Below are positions 33,771-41,549 of a DNA stretch of 64,000 bases, in pieces. Positions within the stretch are counted from its first letter, which is position 1, and the number at the start of each line of letters is the position of its first letter. The translations under genes were made by a program, and so were the position numbers. The DNA comes from a virus: positions 1 through 64,000 of the IMG/VR virus record IMGVR_UViG_3300010397_000043; one strand, 5' to 3'. The notes beneath the pieces are model-generated. The model was not told where the DNA came from and searched no databases. It saw only the letters and a program-made list of their open reading frames with translations.

Positions 33771-33870
33771 TGCAGAAATCGGTGCAGTAAAGAATTCTTT
33801 GCAGAAAATCTTGCAGAAATTGTAGATTTTGCAGAAAATCTTGCAGAAATTTTTTCTGCAAAGAATTCTT
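33771..33870. repeat. Direct and inverted repeats, candidate replication origin
   Basis: A 24-nt unit based on TTTGCAGAAAATCTTGCAG occurs at 33798-33821 and 33828-33851 (30-bp period). Further TGCAGAAA copies lie at 33771 and 34025. A 19-nt inverted repeat (AAGAATTCTTTGCAGAAAA at 33790-33808 and its complement at 33852-33870) encloses the array. Iteron-like repeats in an AT-rich island between divergent units are typical of phage origins. Activity is inferred. Confidence 0.6.
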
Positions 33871-34266
33871 GAAAAAATCTCTGTAAAAATTTCTTGCATG
33901 AGTTCTGCTGGGTACCGGGAATTCTGCAATCCTCTTAAGAGATTTTCAGAAACTTTTCGTCAGAGATCCCGGCAGACCCTATAGGGCCGACTTTGCGAAA
34001 CTCTATTTCGCTAAAGGCCAAACCCTGCAGAAATGGCGCTCGCCCTGGGCGCTTCGCAGGGCCCGATTTGTAACAATCGACCGATTTAAACGCCCTAGGC
34101 GCGATTTAAACGGGGTGGGGTGCCACTACCCCCTTAGCCATGCCCGAAAAACGCCCATGGGGCCCGATTTAGGGCCTTGGCGCGGCATCGGCCTATGTGC
34201 CCGACCCCCTACCCCGCAAATAGGGCCCAAAACGGCCCTAGGCATGAGGGTTCGCCCGCAGGCATG

Positions 34267-34299
34267 AAAAAACCCCTGGTGGCCGAGGCCAGCCAGGGG
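34267..34299 (-). terminator. Terminator of the minus-strand small-gene cluster
   Basis: On the minus strand CCCCTGG...CCAGGGG with internal complementary GGCC bases forms a long stem followed by TTTTTT. It lies about 60 bp after the last gene of the cluster. Confidence 0.85.
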
Positions 34300-34356
34300 C
34301 AAACTCACACGAAAGGTGCCGACACTCCTGCAGCGGTCGGCGGGCTGCAAACTTCC

Positions 34357-34935
34357 CTATCGGCTGTGTAGAGCCCTATCGCCATTCTGGGGCCCTATCG
34401 GCTTCCCATTCTCTTTTCGAGGGCCCCATTCCTCGACAAGGTCCCCGCCAAGCACGTAGGGCTTGAGGCCAGACTGCCAAGGCCATGCGACGTAGCTGAA
34501 ACTGCGTTTGGTGTTGAGCACCCAACCATGCACCCGCCAGATGGGACAGGTGACGCAGCGCACGGCACCGCGTGCCACATGAAAGCCACCGAGTGTGAAG
34601 TAGCTGAAATTTCGCAGCACCTTAAACTCCGCCTCGCCGAACTTCAGCGGCTTGCGATTCACCCACAGCCACGCGACACCTTCGTACTCCCATTCGCGGT
34701 CGATGAGTATGCGGCCCTGTTCGCACAGAACGTTGAACTTGTCGAGCGCCTCGCCATGCTCTTGCTCAAGGCGGTGGTGGTACTCGACGTCCTTGTTCAG
34801 GCGGGCCACCACACGCTGCATCGCCCGCAACTCAGGCTTGGTGATGTAGACGAAGTAGTGGGCCGAGCCTTTGTCTGTATTCAAGCAGCGGTCGAACATT
34901 TCACGCAGCGGCTTCCCGATCTCGAGCTTGCTCAT
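34357..34935 (-). CDS. Unknown protein, last gene of small-gene cluster
   Basis: This 192-residue protein has AAGGAG before its ATG. The N-terminal half is helical and charged (MQRVVARLNKDVEYHHRLEQ). The C-terminal half is rich in Trp, Tyr and Gly (EWEYEGVAWLWVNRK, WRVHGWVLNTKRSFSYVAWPW). There is no membrane segment or catalytic motif I recognise. Confidence 0.7.
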   Translation of the reverse strand: MSKLEIGKPLREMFDRCLNTDKGSAHYFVYITKPELRAMQRVVARLNKDVEYHHRLEQEHGEALDKFNVLCEQGRILIDREWEYEGVAWLWVNRKPLKFGEAEFKVLRNFSYFTLGGFHVARGAVRCVTCPIWRVHGWVLNTKRSFSYVAWPWQSGLKPYVLGGDLVEEWGPRKENGKPIGPQNGDRALHSR

Positions 34936-34947
34936 GGTGGTTGCTCC

Positions 34948-35148
34948 TTACTTGCCGTAGGACACACGAAGCCACACATCCCCGTGGATTTCGGGGTCGG
35001 CCTTAAAGACGACGGTGCTGAAACCTGCGCGCTTGAGGTCACCCGGCATATTGCGGTCACCCCAACGCCGGGCCTGCGCTACCGTCATGCGCACAGGCAG
35101 GCAACCCGCCACGCCGACACGCACCTCATATTGCGGTTCTTGTTTCAT
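34948..35148 (-). CDS. Small protein, unknown
   Basis: This 66-residue product starts MKQEPQYEVRVGVAGCLPVRM after AGGAG. The upstream open frame is antisense coincidence without a binding site. It reads as a small alpha/beta domain (VFKADPEIHGDVWLRVSYGK). No function is known. Confidence 0.65.
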   Translation of the reverse strand: MKQEPQYEVRVGVAGCLPVRMTVAQARRWGDRNMPGDLKRAGFSTVVFKADPEIHGDVWLRVSYGK

Positions 35149-35159
35149 GGCGGTTGCTC

Positions 35160-35573
35160 CTACTTGCGAAGTTGGCGCACATTCAGCGCCAGTTGCACAC
35201 GCACGTCCTGCGCAGCGCGCAGACAACTCGGGCAGGTTCGCTCCTCGGGGAAAAGCAGGCCGAGCACCTTGCGATTCCACGTAATGCGCTTGCAGCTTGG
35301 GCAGGCCAAGACAACATCGGGCAGGTTGAGCATGGCGAGCACGGGCCGGTCGAGGTCTGCCTCACTGCACTGCGGCAATTCCTTGCCCAGGTTGCACACC
35401 ATGCCGCCCGCAGGCATGTTGAGGTCCGTATCGAGCAGCACCTTCACGAAATCGTGCCGGTAGAACTTCGGGTGCCACTGAATGTGGACTTTGGCCCCGG
35501 CGACTTCATATGCCGCACGCAGCCAGAAGTCCCCGCCCGGCTGGTCGCGCTCGAACAGTTCGAGTGCATTCAT
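35160..35573 (-). CDS. Protein with C-terminal zinc ribbon, unknown
   Basis: This 137-residue protein starts MNALELFERDQPGGDFWLRAAY. The C-terminal part has two CPSC motifs separated by ~25 residues (ACPSCKRITWNRK, RTCPSCLRAAQDVR), a four-Cys zinc-binding site. It could be a structural zinc module in a nucleic-acid or protein-binding protein. Start chosen at 35573, with GGAG upstream, over a longer frame with no site. Confidence 0.7.
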   Translation of the reverse strand: MNALELFERDQPGGDFWLRAAYEVAGAKVHIQWHPKFYRHDFVKVLLDTDLNMPAGGMVCNLGKELPQCSEADLDRPVLAMLNLPDVVLACPSCKRITWNRKVLGLLFPEERTCPSCLRAAQDVRVQLALNVRQLRK

Positions 35574-35577
35574 GGCG

Positions 35578-36444
35578 TTACTCCTCGCCGGTAACGATAA
35601 CGCGCATCTCGTAGCTGACTTGCGAAAGCGCAGCCGCGAGTTCACGGGTTTGGTAGCTCTCCATGCCGTTCGACATGAACCCGCCGTCAATGAACACTTC
35701 GTACTCCTCGTACATCGTCTCGATGCGCTGCCCCGTAATGCTCTTTCGCACGTCGAGCACTGAATGCTTGGCGACGCAAACCACGCACTCCTGCAAGTCT
35801 GGGTTCATGACAACCGCACGAACGATGACTTCCCGCTTTGGCAGCGCAGCGCCGAACTTCACATCGCAGCGGGCCTTCACCTCGTCGGCGATGCCCTGCG
35901 CTATGCCGTCGTCGAAAGCGGCCCAACACTCATCGGCGTCGTCGCGGCTGTTGAACTCGTGTGCCGTGAACTCGAATGGCGTGAAGCTGCGGTCGCACTC
36001 TTCGCTGGCATTCGCGCTGTCAATTACGAATTCTTCGACGGCTTCCCTGTCACGCAGATCGTAGGCACTCCCATCGGCGTAGCTGGTGACACATTCGCCG
36101 ATGACGGGGATGTCCTGCCCCGACGCCATGTTGCGACCGCGCGTGTACCCGCGCAGCCGGCACTCTTCGTAGTAGGCCTGCTGTTCAGCAGTGGGCCCAC
36201 ACGGCACCGTCCCCCACCCCCCGCTCTCGTCGCTGTTCTCGTACGTCCCGTCGTCTGCCAACTCGTCTTCGAAGCGCACGGTCACCTTGTCGTCGAAAAT
36301 CAGGCCGAACGTCTCAGCGAGTTGCTTGCGAATGCTTTCAAGGTGGTCGCGGTCTTGGTACTCGAATTCCTCGAAATCAACCGTCGCGCTCAGGGCGTTA
36401 ATGCCAGTCGTGGGGTCGCCCCGGCCATTGATGTAAACCTTCAT
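35578..36444 (-). CDS. Acidic protein, unknown
   Basis: This 288-residue protein is the largest in the cluster. It is acidic, with many Glu/Asp/Tyr residues and Cys pairs (ECVVCVAKH). GAAGGAG precedes the ATG as part of the CACACGAAGGAG leader. The central part includes AYDLRDREAVEEFVIDSANAS. It has no recognisable domain, signal or membrane helix. Three nucleotides separate it from the next gene. Confidence 0.7.
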   Translation of the reverse strand: MKVYINGRGDPTTGINALSATVDFEEFEYQDRDHLESIRKQLAETFGLIFDDKVTVRFEDELADDGTYENSDESGGWGTVPCGPTAEQQAYYEECRLRGYTRGRNMASGQDIPVIGECVTSYADGSAYDLRDREAVEEFVIDSANASEECDRSFTPFEFTAHEFNSRDDADECWAAFDDGIAQGIADEVKARCDVKFGAALPKREVIVRAVVMNPDLQECVVCVAKHSVLDVRKSITGQRIETMYEEYEVFIDGGFMSNGMESYQTRELAAALSQVSYEMRVIVTGEE

Positions 36445-36477
36445 GGTGTAACTCCTTCGTGTGGTTGTGGGTTGAGC

Positions 36478-37176
36478 TCAGCAGCTACCATCGTCGTACT
36501 GAGTCGGGTCGATCTGGCACCGCGCGAACTGCGTGGCAAAACTGTCGTGCTCTTCGGGCTTTAAGCTCTCGTGCCACTTCACGAGGTCCTCGCCGTACAC
36601 CACGACGTACAGCACGTCGCCGTACCCGGTGAGGTTGCCGTTCTCGGCGAACTTCGCAATCTCGCAGTCACCCGCGAGCGTCGGCGCATCGGTGGGTGCA
36701 TGCGCGCTTTCGCTACTCAGCAGCCCGTGCCAGTCGGCGGCGAGCTTCTGGGCCGCAGCCATCGCAGCTTCTGCCGTGTCGAAGTCTTGTTCGTAGGTAA
36801 CGCCAGTGTCGCCACTCTGCACGTGCCACTTGTCGAGCCGCAGCACTTTCGCGCTGGCCGGGTCGTAGAACCAGCCGTTCTGGCGCACCCGCCAGAATTC
36901 GTGCGCAACTTGCTCCTTCGTGAGTTCAAGCTCGGGGCTGTGCTCGAAACCCTTCTGGTCGATAAGCGCCGCGACCGCGTTGCGCAAGTCTTCGAGCGAG
37001 TCGGGTGACTTGCAGAACGGCAACAGGTCCTCGACATACCGTGGGGCCATTTCTTCGAGGTAGTACCGCAACCCCCGCATGTCATACATGAGGTTGGGCT
37101 TCACCTTGCCCGAATCGATATCCGCTTGCAGCTTCGTGCGGGCAGCGCGAATGCTCTCGATTTCGTTTGCGTTCAT
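36478..37176 (-). CDS. Acidic protein, unknown
   Basis: This 232-residue protein begins MNANEIESIRAARTKLQADI after the CACACGAAGGAG leader. It contains TKEQVAHEFWRVRQNGWFYDP and a region like many host-takeover early proteins (TAEAAMAAAQKLAADWHGLL). No family is recognised. The longer upstream frame is rejected. Confidence 0.7.
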   Translation of the reverse strand: MNANEIESIRAARTKLQADIDSGKVKPNLMYDMRGLRYYLEEMAPRYVEDLLPFCKSPDSLEDLRNAVAALIDQKGFEHSPELELTKEQVAHEFWRVRQNGWFYDPASAKVLRLDKWHVQSGDTGVTYEQDFDTAEAAMAAAQKLAADWHGLLSSESAHAPTDAPTLAGDCEIAKFAENGNLTGYGDVLYVVVYGEDLVKWHESLKPEEHDSFATQFARCQIDPTQYDDGSC

Positions 37177-37226
37177 GGCAATACTCCTTCGTGTGGTTGG
37201 GGGGGCCGAAGCCCCCGAGGTTGTTC

Positions 37227-37739
37227 TTACGGCTTGGCAATCGTGCAATCGACGCGCGAACCCGGCTCGCCGGCGTAGTAGAGCACGGGCAGGTAATCGC
37301 CAATGACGAAGATCGCCGTGTGGTCGATGTAGCTGCCGGTCGTGTGCAGAAAGTAGACCGCCCGCCCAGTCTCGTCGCGGCACTGCTCGGCGATGCCACT
37401 TACCGGGTTGTCGAAGAAGCCAGACTCGCACTTGTCGCGGACAACCGTAAACTCCCACTCATTGTCGAATTCCCCTTCGTATGGGGTCTTGTACATACAT
37501 GCCTGCGGGTCGTCGTGCCGCACGTAGTACGCCACTGGGGCTTCATCGAGTTGCATGGCGAGCGCCTCGATGGTTTCGGTTCTGTAGTAGTCGAGTTCTG
37601 GCAGCAACTTCTCGGGCTCGTCGATGGCGCGTTGCTTGTCGCGCTCGAATGCCTCGACAGACTCATAGTCGGCAGCATCGAGCCCGACCATGAGGTCCTG
37701 CGCCAACTGGCTGAGCGCGAACTTCGTATGTGACTTCAT
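37227..37739 (-). CDS. Unknown protein
   Basis: This 170-residue protein starts MKSHTKFALSQLAQDLMVGL after the CACACGAAAGG leader. It is acidic with an N-terminal helical region and a beta-rich C-terminal half (RAVYFLHTTGSYIDHTAIFV). Nothing identifies a function. Confidence 0.7.
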   Translation of the reverse strand: MKSHTKFALSQLAQDLMVGLDAADYESVEAFERDKQRAIDEPEKLLPELDYYRTETIEALAMQLDEAPVAYYVRHDDPQACMYKTPYEGEFDNEWEFTVVRDKCESGFFDNPVSGIAEQCRDETGRAVYFLHTTGSYIDHTAIFVIGDYLPVLYYAGEPGSRVDCTIAKP

Positions 37740-37764
37740 GTTCTACCTTTCGTGTGGTTAAGGG

Positions 37765-38040
37765 TTAGCGCGGTATGAAGCTGAACGCTTGGCAGATTGC
37801 GTAGTTAGAATTCGGGTCGTGAATTCGGGTACACGGGACAACCGTGCCGTCGTTGAGCGTGACCTCGATGGCGTCGTACTTGACTGGCATACCAGCCATG
37901 TCGTAACCATCGAACACGCCGATGACTTCCATTTTGCCGAGTGGTGTGTCGGGCGCATCGAAACACGCGACAGTGCCACCCTCGCACTCGAAAGTGAGCG
38001 TTGGCAACAGACGTGCCTTCGGGAACGGTGTTTTGAACAT
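37765..38040 (-). CDS. Small protein, unknown
   Basis: This 91-residue product (MFKTPFPKARLLPTLTFE...) follows a CACACGAAAGG leader. It is beta-rich with Asp/Gly turns. No domain is recognised. Confidence 0.65.
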   Translation of the reverse strand: MFKTPFPKARLLPTLTFECEGGTVACFDAPDTPLGKMEVIGVFDGYDMAGMPVKYDAIEVTLNDGTVVPCTRIHDPNSNYAICQAFSFIPR

Positions 38041-38105
38041 GACTTCTACCTTTCGTGTGGTTTGCGCCCCCACGCGACCATGCGCAGGGGCACCCGTAAT
38101 GTGAA

Positions 38106-38462
38106 TTACAAGGCTTCGTTCCCCAGGGCTTGCCGACGAACGGCGAAGTCCCGCAGCGCCTGGGCGTTGCGCAGCAGCCACTCGATGAAGTCTGGGCTCT
38201 CGACCAGCAGCAACGCGAAGTCGATGTCTACGATTGGCACGACGTCACCTTCGCCGCCCGGGTGGGCCATCGATAGCCAAATGTTCTCGCTTTGGTCTTG
38301 CCAGCACTGCACCGGGACGTCATCGATTTCGGTTTCGAGGTTCAGGTTTGGTGTGCGCTCCCCCGTAGCCGCGTTCACGCGCTCGCCAGTGTCGTCGTCG
38401 ATCCAGAAGTTGTCGGGGTCGAACGGGTCAGGCGAGCCAGACCAAGTTTGCTCTGCGTTCAC
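38106..38462 (-). CDS. Acidic protein with GTG start, unknown
   Basis: This 118-residue protein (VNAEQTWSGSPDPFDPDNFW...) starts at the second of two GTGs; only this one has proper spacing from AAGGAG (7 nt). The AAGGAG is itself the end of the previous small gene. Short DDDT-GERVN-type and Trp-rich segments give no family. Confidence 0.6.
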   Translation of the reverse strand: MNAEQTWSGSPDPFDPDNFWIDDDTGERVNAATGERTPNLNLETEIDDVPVQCWQDQSENIWLSMAHPGGEGDVVPIVDIDFALLLVESPDFIEWLLRNAQALRDFAVRRQALGNEAL

Positions 38463-38464
38463 GT

Positions 38465-38578
38465 TCACTCTCCTTCGTGTGGTTGGGTCTGCTCGTACAG
38501 CTTGGCGAAGTAGTCTGCGACGGGGTCTGGCACGAGCAGGCCGATTACGAACCCGAGCAGCACGACGATGGCTTTCAT
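38465..38578 (-). CDS. 37-residue membrane peptide
   Basis: The product (MKAIVVLLGFVIGLLVPDPV...) has a single N-terminal hydrophobic span. GAGGAG lies 7 nt before the ATG. Its ATGC start and its stop overlap neighbouring genes, as in the rest of the cluster. Confidence 0.6.
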   Translation of the reverse strand: MKAIVVLLGFVIGLLVPDPVADYFAKLYEQTQPHEGE

Positions 38579-39219
38579 GCACGACTCCTCTTGTGGGCGG
38601 TTTTCTTGGCCGGCGTCGGCGTGTGCAGTTGGGCACGCACAACCTCAGGCGAGCACACGAAACCCTTGCCGTCGTACCGCCGCCGAATCTTTACCGAATT
38701 CTTCGACCGGCCAGGGGCCACACCGACGACCTCATACACCTTGTCGTGCAGCACGATTTCTGCGCCGTACCACTCTGGTTCGAGCCCGATGGCCGGCGCC
38801 CACCTCTCGAAGTCGTCGCGGGCCTGCGTCGCCAGCGCGCCAGGGTCGGCCACCTTGACCTGCAACTTGAACGTGGCCTGGAGGTCATCGAACGTCGCAC
38901 CCCCGCACGAAATGGTCACCTTGTGCTTGGCCCCAACTGCGGCCAGGGCAGCGTCGATATCTGTACGAAGCTGGCGAAGAACATCGCGGTCGATTCGGTT
39001 GGTGGTCATGGTGGTAACTCCGGTTGTCAGGTCGAGTCGGTAGGTGGTGGTCGGGCGCTGCGCGTTGTTGGCCTTGCTCTTGCAGCAGGGGCCAATGTCT
39101 CGCCCGTAGGGGTGCGCGTCGCTAGGCTCTTCGTACAGCAAGTCCTGTATGCGCACCCAGCCTCTGCAAATGTGGCAGTGCTGCCACTGCACGCCGTTCT
39201 CGTCGATTACGCCGCTCAT
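38575..39219 (-). CDS. Protein with N-terminal zinc-type module, possibly two translation starts
   Basis: This 214-residue frame begins MSGVIDENGVQWQHCHICRGW after AAGGAG. Its first ~60 residues hold HCHIC and GPCC, a zinc-like arrangement. A second start, MTTNRIDRDVLRQLRTD near 39009, has its own CGGAG site and could give a 144-residue protein alone. The C-terminal half (YRRYDGKGFVCSPEVV-like, AKKTAHKRSRA) is basic. Whether it is one fused protein or two overlapping products cannot be told. Confidence 0.6.
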   Translation of the reverse strand: MSGVIDENGVQWQHCHICRGWVRIQDLLYEEPSDAHPYGRDIGPCCKSKANNAQRPTTTYRLDLTTGVTTMTTNRIDRDVLRQLRTDIDAALAAVGAKHKVTISCGGATFDDLQATFKLQVKVADPGALATQARDDFERWAPAIGLEPEWYGAEIVLHDKVYEVVGVAPGRSKNSVKIRRRYDGKGFVCSPEVVRAQLHTPTPAKKTAHKRSRA

Positions 39220-39231
39220 GGTGGTTGCTCC

Positions 39232-39288
39232 TTAGTCGTCGTTGTCTACCCATCGGGCGACCGGGCCAAGCTCTTGGCAAAGCTTCAT
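39232..39288 (-). CDS. 18-residue ORF with strong binding site
   Basis: MKLCQELGPVARWVDNDD is preceded by AAGGAGAGTGAAT and exactly fills the gap between genes. It could be a leader peptide; coding status is uncertain. Confidence 0.35.
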   Translation of the reverse strand: MKLCQELGPVARWVDNDD

Positions 39289-39290
39289 AT

Positions 39291-39593
39291 TCACTCTCCT
39301 TCGACAGGGCCAAGGTCGATGCCGAGCAACGACTTGTGCAGCGGGTCGCTCTTAAACTCCTCGACCGAAGCAAACGGGCCGATGTAGTCGTTCTGCACGT
39401 CCCATTCGCCACCGCCCATGTAGCAAAAGTCCACGGCGACGAACTCCCCTGGTTTCTCTTCGTCGGCGAACAAGATGCCAAACCAGTCTTTGGCCTTGCG
39501 CACTGCGAGCGCCTTATCGAGCGTAAAGTCCTCGCGAAAGCCGTAACCCTCGAACGCATCGCGCACGCCAGCCGGTATGTTCAGCTTTGCCAT
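39291..39593 (-). CDS. Small protein, unknown
   Basis: This 100-residue product (MAKLNIPAGVRDAFEGYGFR...) has AAGGAG before the ATG at 39593. Its centre (DWFGILFADEEKPGEFVAVD) looks like a compact alpha/beta fold. No function is known. Confidence 0.68.
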   Translation of the reverse strand: MAKLNIPAGVRDAFEGYGFREDFTLDKALAVRKAKDWFGILFADEEKPGEFVAVDFCYMGGGEWDVQNDYIGPFASVEEFKSDPLHKSLLGIDLGPVEGE

Positions 39594-39595
39594 GT

Positions 39596-39793
39596 TCACT
39601 CTCCTTTGCAGCACTCAACCTGCGCCAAACTCAACGGGTACACCTCTGTTTCTGTACACACCCAATTTGGCGAACAGGTTTCATGCACAAGCCGGCGAGC
39701 ATAGCCCTGCCGGCGCCAGTGGTTCAGGCTCTCGACAGCCTGCGCTTTGTCTGCCCAAGTGCTAAGTCGAATCATCTTTTGCCACGACGGCAT
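39596..39793 (-). CDS. Small basic protein, start uncertain (possible frameshift)
   Basis: The 65-residue frame contains MIRLSTWADKAQAVESLNHW and RRQGYARRLVHETC. No good binding site precedes either Met. A separate 16-codon frame (39762-39812, MKTVYVYAVVAKDDST) starts in ATGA overlap with the upstream gene and would fit as its missing N-terminus if a +1 shift occurs. See findings. Confidence 0.45.
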   Translation of the reverse strand: MPSWQKMIRLSTWADKAQAVESLNHWRRQGYARRLVHETCSPNWVCTETEVYPLSLAQVECCKGE

Positions 39794-39808
39794 ACACGTA
39801 AACGGTTT

Positions 39809-40243
39809 TCATGCTTGGCCTCGCTTCGCCTTGAGTTGGGGGGCATCGGGCATCGCGCCCGGGGTGGGGCTATGCCGCTCGAAACGCCACGCGGGGCCCG
39901 CTTGCGGGGCGTAGGTGGGGGGCAGGGGTGCCCCGCGCGCTTTGCGGGCCTTGGCAGGGCGCGCAGGGGCCTTGGCAGGGGCAGGGCGGGGGGTGTACCC
40001 CTCGCCCCCTGCGCCACGCAATACGCGCGACGCACGCGAGCGCGGCGCGCACCCTTCGAGGGCCGCAAGGTTCAGCGGGCCGGTGGGGGGTTGCACCTCG
40101 CGCTTCTGCACTTCGACCAATTCGCCTTCGACTTCTTCGACGGCCAAAGTCACGATGGTCGTGCTGGTGTGGTTGTACACAACGCAGGGCCCGCTCTGCT
40201 GTTGGGCCTTGCGCCACGACGGGGCAATTTTTCTGTTGCTCAT
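39809..40243 (-). CDS. Basic low-complexity protein, unknown
   Basis: This 144-residue protein starts MSNRKIAPSWRKAQQQSGPC after AAGGAG. The N-terminal 55 residues look folded; the C-terminal half is rich in Ala, Pro, Arg and Lys (PAKAPARPAKARKARGAP), like the tails of other proteins in this phage. It ends in ATGA overlap with the next small frame. Confidence 0.6.
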   Translation of the reverse strand: MSNRKIAPSWRKAQQQSGPCVVYNHTSTTIVTLAVEEVEGELVEVQKREVQPPTGPLNLAALEGCAPRSRASRVLRGAGGEGYTPRPAPAKAPARPAKARKARGAPLPPTYAPQAGPAWRFERHSPTPGAMPDAPQLKAKRGQA

Positions 40244-40256
40244 TGGTCGGTACTCC

Positions 40257-40514
40257 TTACAGGCACTGCAGCAGGTTGCGGTAAAACTCAGCGAACAAAA
40301 CCGAGGTCTTCGGCTTCGGGCCTTCGCATGCGAACACTTGCGCGTAGTCGTCGGCAGGCATCGCGACGAGTTCTGCTTCGATGGCGTCGAGTTCTCGCCC
40401 GGTAAAGCCGACCGTTACGCGCTCGAATGCGCCTTGCGCTTCGTTGCGGTCGTAATCGCACTCCACCAGCGTGTCGCCGCACAGTTGCAAAATCTTGGCG
40501 TACTTCATGTTCAT
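40257..40514 (-). CDS. Small acidic protein, unknown
   Basis: This 85-residue product (MNMKYAKILQLCGDTLVECD...) follows AAGGAG. Its beta-alpha pattern (FERVTVGFTGRELDAIEAEL) is ordinary, with no motif for a function. Confidence 0.65.
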   Translation of the reverse strand: MNMKYAKILQLCGDTLVECDYDRNEAQGAFERVTVGFTGRELDAIEAELVAMPADDYAQVFACEGPKPKTSVLFAEFYRNLLQCL

Positions 40515-40525
40515 GGCGATGCTCC

Positions 40526-40855
40526 TTAGCGGCTAAAGTTCACGACGGCGACCATTTGTGCGCGCCCCTCGGGCGTGCGCCACATGGCAACGATGGCGGC
40601 GTAGTCCTCTTGGCTCAGGCCCTGGTAGCACGCGCCCGACCACGCGGGGTCCATGCGGTCAGCATCGATGCAAAGCTCTGCGATGCCTTCTTGGTCGGGC
40701 TCGGCGAGGCCGAGTGCTTCGAGGCCTTCGTACAGGTCTGGCGCAATGGCGCAGTACACGTGGTATGCCGCCTCGTACCACTTCTCGAGCAAGGTCTGTG
40801 GCCTTTCGAGCCGAACCGGCTTCTTGGCAGGCAGCTTTCGCTTGGCGATGCTCAT
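40526..40855 (-). CDS. Unknown protein
   Basis: This 109-residue protein begins MSIAKRKLPAKKPVRLERPQ after AAGGAG; a longer upstream frame is antisense noise. A basic N-terminus precedes an acidic helical domain (LYEGLEALGLAEPDQEGIAE). Possible small regulator; not identified. Confidence 0.65.
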   Translation of the reverse strand: MSIAKRKLPAKKPVRLERPQTLLEKWYEAAYHVYCAIAPDLYEGLEALGLAEPDQEGIAELCIDADRMDPAWSGACYQGLSQEDYAAIVAMWRTPEGRAQMVAVVNFSR

Positions 40856-40857
40856 GG

Positions 40858-41058
40858 TCAGGCTCCTTGCTCTTCGACGATGCGTGCGGCACCCGGGCCG
40901 TACACGTCTACGTTGCGGTCGTCCTCTGCCAGTCTGGCGTCGAGGTATGCCTGGGCTTGCGCACGGGTGTCGAAACGCCGAGCGCCGAAGCGGGGGGTCC
41001 GCCACACGCGCCGCGTGCCCGCAGCGTTGGCGTTGCGAAACTGAATTACGAACTTCAT
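40858..41058 (-). CDS. Small basic protein, unknown
   Basis: This 66-residue product (MKFVIQFRNANAAGTRRVWR...) with GGGG upstream has a layout like small nucleic-acid-binding proteins: two beta strands and a helix (DTRAQAQAYLDARLAED). No family assigned. Confidence 0.6.
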   Translation of the reverse strand: MKFVIQFRNANAAGTRRVWRTPRFGARRFDTRAQAQAYLDARLAEDDRNVDVYGPGAARIVEEQGA

Positions 41059-41060
41059 GG

Positions 41061-41450
41061 TCAGGCCCCTTCGCGCTTGGTGTAGGTGCCGACTGCACTC
41101 GTGGGTTCTTCGGCGGTGGCGGCAGCGGGTGCCTCAGCCGGCAAGTCGATACGCACGAACCCCGCGCGCAGCATGTCGTGCCACATGCGGCGCGCATCGG
41201 CGACAGCGAACACGCCGTTGGGTTCATCCTCACACCGCCAGTTGGTCGCGCGAATGCGCACCCATTCGGGGTGGCCCTTCACGTGCTCGAAGGTGGCCGA
41301 CACTGCCCACCACTCGCTCTGGTATTCGAGCCGCCAAGCGGGCCCGTCGTCGAGTTGCACTTCTGGCGAGTACAAGTTCACCGCCTCGCGCATCGTGTGC
41401 GCGTACTGCCGCACTAGCGCGCTGGCCTTTTGGTGGCCTTCTGTTCTCAT
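41061..41450 (-). CDS. First gene of the small-gene cluster, unknown
   Basis: This 129-residue protein starts MRTEGHQKASALVRQYAHTM after the CACACGAAAGGCAGG leader. It is Trp/Glu-rich in the middle (WRLEYQSEWWAVSATFEHV) with a Pro/Ala C-terminus. Being promoter-proximal, it should be among the first made. Function unknown. Confidence 0.68.
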   Translation of the reverse strand: MRTEGHQKASALVRQYAHTMREAVNLYSPEVQLDDGPAWRLEYQSEWWAVSATFEHVKGHPEWVRIRATNWRCEDEPNGVFAVADARRMWHDMLRAGFVRIDLPAEAPAAATAEEPTSAVGTYTKREGA

Positions 41451-41500
41451 GTTTGCCTGCCTTTCGTGTGTGCCGTGCGCACCGTGCGCGCGACACTCGA

Positions 41501-41530
41501 AGGGTACAACGGTTGTAATGTGACTAGCAA
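41501..41530 (-). promoter_or_regulatory. Predicted promoter for the small-gene cluster
   Basis: On the minus strand TTGCTA and TACCCT are 18 bp apart, about 50 bp upstream of the first gene. The -10 is weak. The palindrome at 41550 sits just upstream. Confidence 0.4.
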
Positions 41531-41549
41531 CGCCCATGGGCGCGTGTCG

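Larger units (their letters stand above)
33737..34356. other. Non-coding region with AT-rich repeat island
   Basis: About 620 bp. The left part (33760-33960) is an AT-rich island in a GC-rich genome, with the repeats listed separately. The right part has no gene I can support and ends with a terminator for the minus-strand cluster. Minus-strand frames here encode only Phe/Leu/Gln repeats from the DNA repeats and are rejected. Confidence 0.6.

Noticed and set aside
32325-33861. Minus-strand frames of 283 and 235 codons
   Set aside because: They run over well-supported plus-strand small genes and the repeat island, with highly biased Arg/Gly/Ala or Phe/Leu/Gln composition.
39587-41417. Plus-strand frames of 272 and 254 codons
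   Set aside because: Antisense to a row of small genes that each have AAGGAG sites.
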